From Oopsacas minuta (Eukaryota > Porifera > Hexactinellida > Lyssacinosida > Leucopsacidae), in assembly GCA_024704765.1 (NCBI GenBank), contig JAKMXF010000299.1:310001-374000 (forward strand): DNA of 64,000 nt. Reading direction: 5' to 3'. Below are positions 53,201 through 63,043 of this stretch, piece by piece. The notes beneath the pieces were generated by a model. That model was not told the DNA's origin, did no database searches, and saw only the letters and a list, made by a program, of their open reading frames with translations. Each line of letters opens with the position of its first letter. Position 1 is the first letter of the stretch. The translations under genes were made by a program, and so were the position numbers.

Positions 53201-56200
53201 TAGTGTAAAAATAGAATATTACTTTTCAATGTTCTACAGGAGTGAGTAACCGAGTATCGATTTCACTGACATTTTCTATTTTTTCATTCTACTTTCTACT
53301 TTCTCTGGAAATTTCATCCAACTCTTCTTTAAAAGTCAATCCATCTTTGTTTGTATCTTTGTTATGTATCCATCTCAAATATGACATTCTAGATTTAATC
53401 TCTCTTTCTCGTTTCTGTTGCGACAAAATGTGTTTTTCTCTTTCCCTCTTCAATTTCATTTCTTCTTTCAAATATCTTTCCTGGTTGACTTTACCCACTA
53501 ACCACTCTGAGAAACTAGCTTTAACTACATTCTCTCTTTTCTTTACTATTTTACTTTCTAAGCTTACTATTGGCGTTGAGGGAAACTTTGACATTTTCAA
53601 AATCACTGCGGGATCAGAGAATGTTAACATTGTCTGTGTGTCGGGGATAAATTCCTTTGCTCTTTGAGGGTCAAACCATCCGTAATTGAATATATTCTCA
53701 GGTGTAGCTGACTTAATTTCGTAGCTTTTAGGAGAGATACTCCTCTCTGACCTGTTTCTATCCCAGCTATCACATTCCTAGAGGGTAAATACAACATGAC
53801 AATTGTGGTTTGTAAATTTGTATTCTTGCTAATCTTAATTACTTTCTTTTTGCTTCAACGTCGAAATATGCAAAATAAACTCTCCATAACAGATTGTGTA
53901 AGCTATCCTTAAGTTACACTCATACCAAATGTTCATAGATATATGAATACCACACTATTTCCAGGTAAGTAATTACCCGTCGGCAAATTTTTGGAATTTT
54001 TGCATATCCAAAAAGTGTGCAAATGTTGAAATCTTTGGAGGAATTTGGTAAAACTTAGTGCCCTGAATTGAACTAGACCAAAAAGTGTATATAAAAAGTA
54101 TTATTTAACAATCTACGAACCTTGATCGATATAGGATTATCATAGACTGCTAGATATCGTCTCTGTAACTTCCCTTTCATCCATGCAGGGTTGGTAGAGT
54201 CCATCGTTTGATGCGCTAATCTACAACTCAAATCTCTTGCTTTATACGGACTGTAATCTTTCTGCCAACGATCTACTTGATTATACTTCTGTAGATTCCA
54301 AGAGCAAAAATTCAGACTCTGCTCACATTTCTTCGCTCCGTAAATTCTCGTCAAATCCAATGCAGTTTTACCCTGACTATCCATGAGGATTATGTCAGCA
54401 CCCTTATCAATTAGTATACACAAGCATCTCCATTGATTAGACCTTGCAGCTGCATGCAGAGCTGTCCAATTGGCTCGAGTATGTGCATTTATATCCACAT
54501 GTGTAAGGCGTATTATCTTCTCTAGTAAGCGTGAATGCCCACGATGTGCCGCCATAAATAGTGCCATGAAAGCCCTGAAAATACTCCGTTCATCAGAATT
54601 GGTTATATTATAATCTTCTATGTCTGATATCGTGCCTTGGAAAACATCGATTAAGACGTATTCCCACATTTTCCATGGCTGTAACATGACACGAGCTCTC
54701 GGCACTATTTCATGCTGAGCTACTGTACAGTGATTCAGGAGATCTGCTTTGTCTAAATAGTTAAGACGATAGAGTTCTGTTGGAATACCGAGATCTTGTT
54801 CTATCATTACTTTTACTTCGCTAATTTTCAGATTATTGTGCACATTGTGTAGCTCAACAACTTCTCCATGTGGCAATACAATTCTTATAGTGTATACGTG
54901 TGTCTTTTTAACGTTAGTGAACATCTAATATATGTTGATATGTAAAATTATATTAGTTGCCCTAGTGTGAACAAGGCATCAAAAATTGGGTCGATAATAA
55001 ATGCATTATTTATTTCGCTGATAATATTCACAGAATTTTCACAACATCATGAAAATCCACATAGACGCATTTTATGAAATATATTTCCAGTTATTTCTAA
55101 CTTATGTTTAACTTTCAACCAATTAATTAAAATGTTTTCTAATCATTCGATAAACTCGTAGACGATAAATCTAACACTATCTCCTAATTGAACCCATTTA
55201 TCAGCTGTTCTTATACCTAATTTAATGTTTACAATATACAATTTTTCTAAAGAATACTGCGGTAATTAAATATTATTGATTCATTGACTATTCTAGGAAC
55301 ATAGTGAGAAGAATGAACAGATTTCATTACCAGAAACTCATAGGAATTATAGCGAAAATTTGAATGCGTTTCTTACACATAACAGTCTTGATAGAAAGTG
55401 AGTACAAATATTTGGAAATATATAAAAATTAATGAAATTTGTATTAATTAGACATTTAAAAGAGAGGAGAAGACAGAAAAACGCGATGCTAAATCTCACA
55501 AGCAGTTACAAGAGTGAGAAGGGAGTAGCTAAACCTATAGTAGTGCCTACAGTCCCTACGTCTCTATCCTCTTATAATACTATTATCAACAGTCATGAAG
55601 GAAGATCACTGGTAATAATTTAGAAGTGATTGCTATAAATTATCGGGGATCTAGTTATACAACTTGGCCGACGTATTTCTCGAATATTTACTTACTTTAT
55701 ATCTCTTTCCCTAGTTAATAGACTACTGTATAGAGAAATATGAAATAGAGAAAATCTACTTCATTAGTGATATAGATGGTCTCAAGGATTACGATACAGA
55801 GGAATTGGACTGGCTGGTATTAGTACGCAAGTTATACAAGTTATACATTGCCCCGGAGTGCAAACCAGATTTACTTATAAACTTGCCTAAAGATATTACC
55901 GATGAGATTAGAGGGAAAATTAAGGCTAAGAACTGCCCAATGGGTTAGTATATACTAATACTACTCTAATATAGGATGTATATTTTAACTGACGTATTCA
56001 TTTAGGAATATTTGATAGAGCTCGTGAATTTGTGTTGAATCAAGTTGACAAAAATGTTGTTAAGCATTTCTTAAAAAGTTCGGAGGGTTCTCAATACCTG
56101 AAAGCTCTGGTATCTTTTGATAATATATCTCGGCAAGTTATAAGGTAAGCTGTAGTACTATCAGTGAATTAAACAGTCCAATTACCTTGATCAAGGATTT

Positions 56201-57729
56201 CTATTTATTATCCACTTTTTATCTTGTAGGACGATAAGTAAAAATGTAAACAGATTAGAGATAGAATTGAATGTGATAGGGTATGATAAGAGGCACGACA
56301 CAAAGAAGCCAACAGGAAAATCAAAGTATTATGTAAGAATATACAAGATTATTGTTGTGTATCCGAGAAATACATTACTAGTTACAGGCATAATTAATTC
56401 AAGAAAAGTCTCTGCAAGTTATATATGTCCATGTATCTCCAGATGTGTATAAGAGACTACTTTTCGCTCTACATTTCCTCGCTATAATAACTGCAGCAAA
56501 ATGTATATTGAATACAATAATCGATATAAGGAATATACATACTAATATTTTTCTTCGATGACAATAGCTACTAATTCGTCAAATATTGATCGGAGAAAAT
56601 ACACGAAATTTATAAGGATCTGTATTCAAAATACTGATCTCTATTCGCAATTGTTTAGTGCTATTGTTTCAATGAATTTTAAGGAATTTACACTAATAAA
56701 TAGTTGAATATTAATATCTGAAAAATTGCATTAAATTGAGTAAAACATAATAGTATCTTTAGAGTAAAATTCTATTTTCTTTAACTGGTTGTCATCTTTT
56801 ATTGTCCATATGAGTTAAATCCTTTTAAGAATCTGAGATTTTTAACAATTTGCTAGTTTGTTTGATAGCTATAAGAATCAAAACCTGAGAAGATATAGCA
56901 ATAACTGTATCATTGAGAAAATTATTGTTATCCATTGTACTTTTATATTACATGATATTATTGTAATTAATATATTACGTCATTATTACATGCAGGTATA
57001 CGAGATTGAAGTTAGGATTGGAGAATATTTGTTCACAGTATTCAGAGCTTATAAAGAATTCTACAATTTACACGAGAATCTTAAGAAAGAGTTTCCTAAA
57101 CACTTACCACCTTTCCCACACAAGATATATCTAAGGAGAAGTGAAGTGAAGAGTATTGCTAGACAACGTGCAAGTGACCTAAACCAATACTTACAGGTTT
57201 GAATATATAATTTATAATGTTTCTAATACCCACCATACATGATGCAGCTTTGTTCCATGCAAATAGTTCATCCAACAAAGTTACATAGTGTATGGTGATT
57301 TTCTCTGTAACTTTGTATGTAGAATTTTGAGGCAAATTTATTATACGCAACATTATTAAACTGTGTGTATATATATACACGTATATTGCCTTGCTTCTTA
57401 CAATAATCTTATTTCTAGATAGCCAATTCAAATTGTAGACAGAAAAAAAATCCCTTTCAAAAAATTGGGGAAATGATTTAACTATGTAGAGGATATGACC
57501 TTGGTCAACACCATTAATAGACGGTCTACAAAAATTTTCCTTTCTAATAATTGTTCAAAAACCTATATTAATATATGAAATTCTTTAGGAGATCTTAAAG
57601 AAACAACCAGAAATCTCCAAACACCAAGAATTACTAACATTCATAAAACAAACAGAAACTGACGCAAAAGATGAAGAATTCAATAAATTCTTAATTCTAC
57701 GTGGAGTCAGAAGAGCGAACAAATTTTGA
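50224..57729 (+). CDS. LIM-LIM-RGS-PX protein, ten exons
   Basis: Proposed exons, GT-AG with matching phases: 50224-50909, 51001-51385, 52190-52441, 55297-55397, 55452-55611, 55715-55943, 56006-56144, 56230-56332, 56996-57196, 57589-57729; about 798 aa. Residues 1-228 are Ser/Arg-rich and disordered. LIM1 (from about 231, CRGC...LWHYGCLRCDEC) has a long insert before its last CxxC. LIM2 (CNSC...HWHRECFRCSACGD) is completed by exon 3 (CCSRC). An RGS domain spans about 528-640 (ELDWLVLVRKLYKLYIAPE, IFDRAREFVLNQVD, KHFLKSSEGSQYLKAL). A PX domain follows (YYVYEIEVRIGEYLFTV, FRAYKEF, PPFPHK, RQRASDLNQYLQ). RGS plus PX recalls SNX13/14/25, but there is no membrane anchor or PXA domain, and LIM domains are not part of that family. 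The 2855-nt intron 3 is the weakest link: two genes remain possible, though no start codon is evident at 55297. Confidence 0.65.
51426..51519. mobile_element. hAT-like fragment in intron 2 of the LIM-RGS-PX gene
   Basis: Ends cagcggttctcctatg and aggttgagaatctg resemble the hAT ends at 15384-15455, with the shared interior ctgtggacccc and gtccgtggacca. No target duplication is visible, so the ends have decayed. Confidence 0.6.
52639..52666. repeat. (AT)14 microsatellite
   Basis: Uninterrupted alternating a/t run in the large intron of the LIM-RGS-PX gene. Confidence 0.95.
53289..54924 (-). CDS. ANKRD60: ubiquitin-like/ankyrin protein, ANKRD60-like, nested antisense (two exons)
   Basis: Minus-strand exons 54924-54121 and 53768-53289 join across a 352-nt intron (AAG|GTTCGT ... 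GATAG|CTGG, phase 0) to give about 427 aa. Residues 10-85 form a ubiquitin-like fold (ISEVKVMIEQDLGIPTELYR, LNYLDKADLLNHCTV). Ankyrin repeats at about 118-205 include FMALFMAAHRGHSRLLEKI and ANWTALHAAARSN, then GADIILMDSQGKTALDLTR. Exon 2 encodes a basic, Glu/Lys-rich helical tail with a DTNKDGLTF calcium-loop-like stretch. The Ubl-ankyrin order and the ALF.AAHRGH segment fit ANKRD60 (ANKUB1 is related). The acceptor choice at 53769 is less certain than the two coding blocks. The gene lies entirely inside intron 3 of the LIM-RGS-PX gene. Confidence 0.65.
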
Positions 57730-58441
57730 TTTGACAATCACGGATTTTAATGTGTTGAATCTTTTTATAGCATCCTGTATTGTTTTAATTACCCTCTTTT
57801 ATATTGCTGTACTTTATTTTTAAAATGTAGTTCAACTAATCATTCAAAACAGATTACTGTTTTGTATTGTTTGTTATTACAAGTCAATATTGCTTTGTAA
57901 CAATTTAATTTCTGAGAAAATTTCTATATTTTATTGTAGCTATAATGTTTATCAATTAATAGAGAATTCTATCCAGATTCTGGGCATTTTGGATAAAGCG
58001 TTAAACACTTGGATTTACCCCAAATATTGCCTGATACATATACAGTAGACTCCGCTCAATAGATCCACTGGTTTATCGGGTCAAAATGGCCTGGTTCCGA
58101 TGTAACCTTATTAAGCAGAGTATACCATATATAAGTGTATACATAACGATTTCTAACTACCAATTCATGGGCCACTTTGGGTTGATAGCATTCTGACCCA
58201 ATTATCCGAAAATGTAGCATAACTTGTGACGGTTCGTTCCTTCAAAATATCCAATTAAGCGGAGAACCCGATTAACAGTAAGCGAATTACATTTTTTGCA
58301 ATAATACATTTTGTCATTTACCCTACATGAATACAACTGACTGATCATTTACAACAAATTGGACAATTTGTATATGATCCTATAATATATTGACATCTCA
58401 ATTTACAATCAGCTGATATGACGTATGTAGTATACGTTTAA
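57730..58441. other. tail-to-tail gap between LIM-RGS-PX and DMC1
   Basis: Contains the 3' regions of both genes and the TIR element at 58041-58280. No gene. Confidence 0.5.
58041..58280. mobile_element. pogo/Tigger-like MITE
   Basis: Left end tacagtagactccgctcaat and right end attaagcggagaacccgattaacagta are inverted repeats around ctccgctyaat, with TA at both borders. The interior has no coding frame. About 240 bp, different from family 1. Confidence 0.65.
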
Positions 58442-59452
58442 TTAACACTCTTTAGCATCAGCTATACCACCAGGAGTAATAGCATAGCTAGCCTCATTCT
58501 CAGGCATGTCAGGACTATCGTATACTTTAGCGATTCGTATCTCCCCTCTGCCCTTTCGTAGACTGAGCCTTGTTGTAGAGGCGTGTGCTAATATATGTCC
58601 TCCTATCGGCTTCTTGGGATCCGCTTGAAATGACATTGTCGCGCCAGGATCAGCTGTCATTTGGTTTGTGATAAAAACAGCAACATTGTATTCTTCTGAT
58701 ACTTTTTGTAAGCGTGATAACATCTGAGCTAATTTCTGTTGTCTGTCAGCTAGCTCTCCTCTCCCACTGAAATCTACACGGAATAATGCCATAACAGAAT
58801 CTACGATTAGAAGTTTGAATATCCCTGGTTCTTCATGGAATTTAGCAGCTACATTATCAATGAGCTCCATCTGATGCTCGCTAGTGTAAGCTCTTGCGTA
58901 TAAAACGTTATCTAACATAGCAGTATGATCTAGATTGAATCTATCAGCGATATCTTTCAGTCGATCAGGTCTAAATGTATTTTCTGTGTCGATAAAAACT
59001 ACCTTCCCTCCTCCATAGCCTTTCGCCCCAGGCATTTGTGCTGTTACGCATAATGTGTGTGAGATTTGCGTTTTCCCTGTTCGGAATTCACCAAATGCTT
59101 CTGTAATGCTCATGCTCTCAATTCCACCTCCACATAATTTGTCTAGTTCCAATGAACCAGTTGTTATACGAAATACTTGCTTTCTCTTATCACTGTAGAC
59201 TAGAGCTGTTAGAAAATCCGAATTTGACATCTTCGCCACGGCCTCTTTGATCTTGTCAACTTTCGCTTCAGACAGACCTTTAATATTCGCCATTTTCTTT
59301 CGAGTTGTCATTTGCACTCCTTTCACAGTACAAATCCCTGCTACTTTCAATTTTTTCAAATCTGCTAGATTAATTCCATAGCTTTGCAACATTTCTACAT
59401 CTTGATAATCCAATTCACTCTCTTCTCCATTGCGTACACACTGTTCCATCAA
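58442..59452 (-). CDS. DMC1: DMC1 meiotic recombinase
   Basis: DMC1 forms nucleoprotein filaments that pair homologues in meiosis. The 336-aa protein aligns end to end with human DMC1 (340 aa). An N-terminal helix-hairpin-helix domain includes [20 protein letters not shown] and [20 protein letters not shown]. The ATPase core has Walker [46 protein letters not shown] (Walker B) and [18 protein letters not shown]1-specific sequence ([33 protein letters not shown]) separates it from RAD51. Single exon, divergent from the lipase gene. Confidence 0.95.
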   Translation of the reverse strand: MMEQCVRNGEESELDYQDVEMLQSYGINLADLKKLKVAGICTVKGVQMTTRKKMANIKGLSEAKVDKIKEAVAKMSNSDFLTALVYSDKRKQVFRITTGSLELDKLCGGGIESMSITEAFGEFRTGKTQISHTLCVTAQMPGAKGYGGGKVVFIDTENTFRPDRLKDIADRFNLDHTAMLDNVLYARAYTSEHQMELIDNVAAKFHEEPGIFKLLIVDSVMALFRVDFSGRGELADRQQKLAQMLSRLQKVSEEYNVAVFITNQMTADPGATMSFQADPKKPIGGHILAHASTTRLSLRKGRGEIRIAKVYDSPDMPENEASYAITPGGIADAKEC

Positions 59453-59772
59453 TTAATTGAAAATATCTGAAATAGTTTTATAATTATTATGCAAATATTT
59501 GCTTATATCTCAGTCAGAACCATTCAAATTCATCTCTTCACTCCTGCTGTATTTCATACGTATTTTATTCAAATACTTTCATTGGAAATGTTGTTGAGAA
59601 TTTAAATTTTTAAGGGAACGTAATTTAATCCAAATACTATTGTAATGATTTTATCAGCGCACTGGCTTGGTTCATAATAAGGACAAATCCATACCAAAAC
59701 CCATGAATTAAGTAATCAAATTGGTCGCTACATTTTCATAACACCATATGTCTCTATAAAACATATGATGCT
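59453..59772. other. divergent DMC1/lipase promoter region
   Basis: 320 AT-rich bases between divergently transcribed genes; no specific motif identified. Confidence 0.4.
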
Positions 59773-61107
59773 ATGAATAATGACTCTAATAAATGTATTT
59801 CTCTACAGGGAAGAATGGCTACAGCTATCACTCATCAAAGCAGAGATTATTTGGAGAATTCAGAAGAAACAGAATCTCCCATACTAGATGAGACTGGTCA
59901 GGATGTGAGTGACATTTACCTCCCAGTATTCAACAATATCAAAAGGAATCTACCTGCTTTCTCAACAGATATTCTCCGTTATTTCGAAATGCGTAGTTGG
60001 ACACATTTAAATTATCCCTGGCTATTTAATGAAGATCGTACTAACTGGGGGTATTACGACCATGATCCGGTTATGGGATTTGGTATTCCAGAAAGGAACC
60101 CTCTCTTCCAATGGTGTATACAGCATCATGAACATTGGAGAGCTGACTACACATTTGCATCACATTTCTTCCCAGAGCATAAATACACATTGCTACAACG
60201 CTTGGACCAAGGACGTTGCTACTCAACACTAGGCTTGGAAGGAGACGGGGGGAGAATGGTTAATACTGGAATAATTTTTACAAATGCGTCAGATAATCCT
60301 GATGGTCCTGCTCGTAAAATACTGTATATATCGTTCAGAGAGACAACTGGGTTCGTAGAAGGACTTGTTTGGAATTTTTTGAGTTGGGAAAGGGCTGAGC
60401 AGTATCCTGGCAACCATTATTTGTATAGGTATGTGGGTAATCGTGACTGGACACCAGGTGTGAATGTGTTAGGAGGATTATGGTATGGAGCTTACTGCTC
60501 AAATGACAAAACCAATCAGACGGACTCTATACGTAGACAATTACTACAGTTTACACAAAGGAATGATATATCAAAATACAAGAAGATTATCATCACGGGA
60601 AAGAGTTTAGGAGGAGTATTAGCACAGTACACTGCATTGGATTTGTGTATTAGAACAGAACCTGGTATGATTAAGCTTGTGCTATTCGCTTCTCCAAGGG
60701 GAGGAGGAGATAGATTTGTTCAAGTATTGAATGATAGAAAAGTACAGTGTATACGGATGGAGTTTGATGAACTTGATGACGTAATCGGATTTCCTAGTGC
60801 AGTTAGACTGTTCAGTATTAGATGGAGACATGTTGGCATTCCTATACGCATGCACGTTGCTAAGGAAGACATGGTAACAGATCTATCACAGAGTGTAATA
60901 GCACCGTCAGTTACGAGAGGATATCAATTCTATCTGGGTAGAGATCTCATATACAGATTGTTGCCTACAAAATTATACTATGGATCTCTGTCTTTATGGA
61001 ATACTCATAATAGAGCCAATTACTTCAAATGGATATTCTCATTCTTTGTAAAACTGAACAAGATAAAGTCGCCTGCATGTGGATTCAATTGGGAATCTAT
61101 TAATTAA
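59773..61107 (+). CDS. class-3 (Rhizomucor-type) lipase-like alpha/beta hydrolase
   Basis: A 444-aa protein with the lipase_3 nucleophile elbow KIIITGKSLGGVLAQYTALD (GxSxG, Ser near residue 278), followed by KLVLFASPRGGGDRFVQVLN. A downstream Asp-rich segment (MEFDELDDVIGFPS) and a His in RWRHVG or NTHN would complete the triad. The upstream hydrolase strand is KILYISFRETTGFVEGLVWN. No signal peptide or membrane span, so probably cytosolic. Substrate unknown. Translation may start at 59815 (MATAITH), because TTTCTCTACAG just upstream looks like a splice acceptor and would remove the first ATG. Confidence 0.75.
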   Translation: MNNDSNKCISLQGRMATAITHQSRDYLENSEETESPILDETGQDVSDIYLPVFNNIKRNLPAFSTDILRYFEMRSWTHLNYPWLFNEDRTNWGYYDHDPVMGFGIPERNPLFQWCIQHHEHWRADYTFASHFFPEHKYTLLQRLDQGRCYSTLGLEGDGGRMVNTGIIFTNASDNPDGPARKILYISFRETTGFVEGLVWNFLSWERAEQYPGNHYLYRYVGNRDWTPGVNVLGGLWYGAYCSNDKTNQTDSIRRQLLQFTQRNDISKYKKIIITGKSLGGVLAQYTALDLCIRTEPGMIKLVLFASPRGGGDRFVQVLNDRKVQCIRMEFDELDDVIGFPSAVRLFSIRWRHVGIPIRMHVAKEDMVTDLSQSVIAPSVTRGYQFYLGRDLIYRLLPTKLYYGSLSLWNTHNRANYFKWIFSFFVKLNKIKSPACGFNWESIN

Positions 61108-61234
61108 ATATGTTTATGTTTAGAATAGAAATTATGTGCAGATTTTCAATCTTTGGATCACTTGTTTCCATTCAAAATCAAGCTATAAATTTGATACCAT
61201 TTATGGAGTTATTTTAAATCTAATATTATAGCAA

Positions 61235-61885
61235 ATGGATGTGAGTAAGTTCGTGTCTCTAGGCCGTAAGATAATAGGAGTAGGCCGTAATTACAAGGCT
61301 CATGCAGCAGAAATGGGATATTCACATCCTACAGATCCTGTTCTATTCCTCAAGCCCACCTCTTCCTACGTCACTCAAGGCAATCCTATAATATACCCAA
61401 AACTATGTAGTAATTTACACCATGAGGTAGAATTGGGTATTGTGATAGGACGTAAAGGCAAGAATATTCCTATTCACGATGCATTGAGTTTTATCGGAGG
61501 TTACGTGCTAGCTATTGATATGACAGCAAGAGATTTGCAGAGTGCAGCTAAAACAAAAGGAAATCCATGGTCCATTGCAAAGGGAATGGATACATTCTGT
61601 CCAGTTAGTCCAGTGTTAAGTGTAGCGGTTATACCTGAACCGCAAAATACTGCAATTTGGTTAAAAGTTAATGACAAACTTGTACAGAATGGTTGCACTA
61701 AAGATATGATATTTCCTATACCAGATATTATTAGCTATGTGAGTGCTAGGTTTACACTAGAGGAACATGACGTCATCTTAACAGGCACTCCAGAAGGGGT
61801 GGGACCAGTCGAAATAGGGCAGAAGATCACTGCAGGAATTGGAGATACTTTTGAAATGGGATTCGAGGTTGTGGAAGAGAAATAA
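61235..61885 (+). CDS. FAHD1: FAHD1 acylpyruvase / oxaloacetate decarboxylase
   Basis: FAHD1 is a mitochondrial FAH-superfamily enzyme that hydrolyses acylpyruvates and decarboxylates oxaloacetate. The 216-aa protein (human about 221) has the full FAH domain: VGRNYKAHAAEMGY, FLKPTSSYVTQGNPI, metal-binding HHEVELGIVIGRKGKNI, AIDMTARDLQ, KGMDTFCPVSPV and LTGTPEGVGPV. Single exon. Confidence 0.95.
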   Translation: MDVSKFVSLGRKIIGVGRNYKAHAAEMGYSHPTDPVLFLKPTSSYVTQGNPIIYPKLCSNLHHEVELGIVIGRKGKNIPIHDALSFIGGYVLAIDMTARDLQSAAKTKGNPWSIAKGMDTFCPVSPVLSVAVIPEPQNTAIWLKVNDKLVQNGCTKDMIFPIPDIISYVSARFTLEEHDVILTGTPEGVGPVEIGQKITAGIGDTFEMGFEVVEEK

Positions 61886-61959
61886 AATAGATATGTACCA
61901 ATTAAATTTTGATTTTAGTACCAATTATATTCTAATAGGAACTTGTATGATATATTACT

Positions 61960-62045
61960 TCGAATTACCGGTATAATATATATTACTTTGACGGTTGGGA
62001 CTATAATTGTACATTTTCAGACTCGATATGAGCGGGAGTTGACTT
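61960..62045. mobile_element. pogo-like MITE family 1, truncated copy g
   Basis: Only the interior (gacggttgggactataattgtaca) and one end (gactcgatatgagcgggagttgact) are recognisable. Directly upstream of TIMMDC1. Confidence 0.5.
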
Positions 62046-62103
62046 TAACTCTCATTTTTTATAAATACATACCAAAATATTTGTTTATAGAAACTACCAT
62101 GAA

Positions 62104-62676
62104 ATGGAAACAGAATACAAACCAGTGAATCCAAATTGGGAGCGTGTTAAGTCTCGGCTATCTCCCTACCGGAACAAGACACCGACTCGTGAAATGAGAC
62201 AGTGGTCACTCAACGTGTTAGCTACCACTTTTGTCGGCGTATTTCTGGGGGCAAAGATAGGTGGTCGCTTCTTGAGAGAAAGATTCATTCACTACAGCAA
62301 AGCTCAGGTGTATCACACTGTTGTAGATGCGAGGCGTAGAATGCATTCATACTCAGTTAGAGGAGCAGTAAATTTGGGCACTAAATGGGGCTGGAAAGTA
62401 GGCATATTTACTGCAGTGTATTCAGGAGTTCAGATTTCATTAGGTATATACCGTGATAGGAAGGATGTATTGAACTATGTGTGTGCAGGTGCTGTTGCTG
62501 GTCCATTGTTTTATGTTGTTAGAGGAATACGACCAATGGTGGGAGGGGCATTTGTGGGAATGATATTATCAGTGCCGCTCGGTATGGTGGGTTGGATTTT
62601 GGATTCGATTATTGATTGGTTTGAAAAGGATAAAAGTGAAAATACGCAAGAAACTATTGAAGAAGATGAAGAATGA
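62104..62676 (+). CDS. TIMMDC1: TIMMDC1, complex I assembly factor
   Basis: TIMMDC1 is an inner-membrane Tim17-family protein that helps build the membrane arm of respiratory complex I. The 190-aa protein (human 285) has four hydrophobic segments and the family landmarks: GVFLGAKIGGRFLRERFIHY, SKAQVYHTVVDARRRMHS, GTKWGWKVGIFTAVYSGVQI with SLGIYRDR, and the GAVAGPLFYVVRGIRPMVGG plus GMVGW glycine-rich spans. The C-terminus is acidic. The start ATG at 62104 is preceded by an out-of-frame ATG at 62099 that opens a 9-codon reading frame overlapping the start. Confidence 0.82.
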   Translation: METEYKPVNPNWERVKSRLSPYRNKTPTREMRQWSLNVLATTFVGVFLGAKIGGRFLRERFIHYSKAQVYHTVVDARRRMHSYSVRGAVNLGTKWGWKVGIFTAVYSGVQISLGIYRDRKDVLNYVCAGAVAGPLFYVVRGIRPMVGGAFVGMILSVPLGMVGWILDSIIDWFEKDKSENTQETIEEDEE

Positions 62677-62839
62677 CAGATGACTGGTTGAAGATGACAG
62701 CTATCAGTTGCGAATTGTGACAGGCTTGGGAAGAGAGTATTCGTCAATTTTAATGTTGATGTCACTAGCAAATATTAATTATTAAATCGATTTATATGTA
62801 ATTAAATTTCGCCTCAAAAATAGAATTTGCACTGACTAG

Positions 62840-62990
62840 TACTGGTCACCTCCACGAACGAGGTGACAGGACGCAAAAGATGTTACCCAGTTTCCCCGTT
62901 TGTAAAGGTTCACAAATTGGATAAATTAGATTTTCCACACAGTTTACAGGAGTTCCCCGCGTTTTCACAGGCCCCGTTTGTGAAATTTCA
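62840..62990. mobile_element. short TIR element, same family as 2298 and 5426
   Basis: Carries ggtcacctccacgaacgagg, ttacccagtttccccgtttg and ttttcacaggccccgtttgtg. These match the copies next to TELO2 in sequence and order. Lies in the TIMMDC1-RAD51D gap. Confidence 0.6.
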
Positions 62991-63043
62991 CTTTATTGTG
63001 ATATTATTTACAATTCTATAGTTATCTAGTTAATAAAATAACC

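Noticed and set aside
53242-53667. 141-codon plus-strand frame rich in Ser, Phe and Leu
   Set aside because: It is the antisense shadow of exon 2 of the ANKRD60-like gene, whose charged helical sequence makes a hydrophobic complement.
53769-53783. Alternative acceptor CTCTAG at 53780-53785 for ANKRD60-like exon 2
   Set aside because: Translating from it meets an in-frame stop at 53769-53771; the acceptor just after that stop keeps phase 0.
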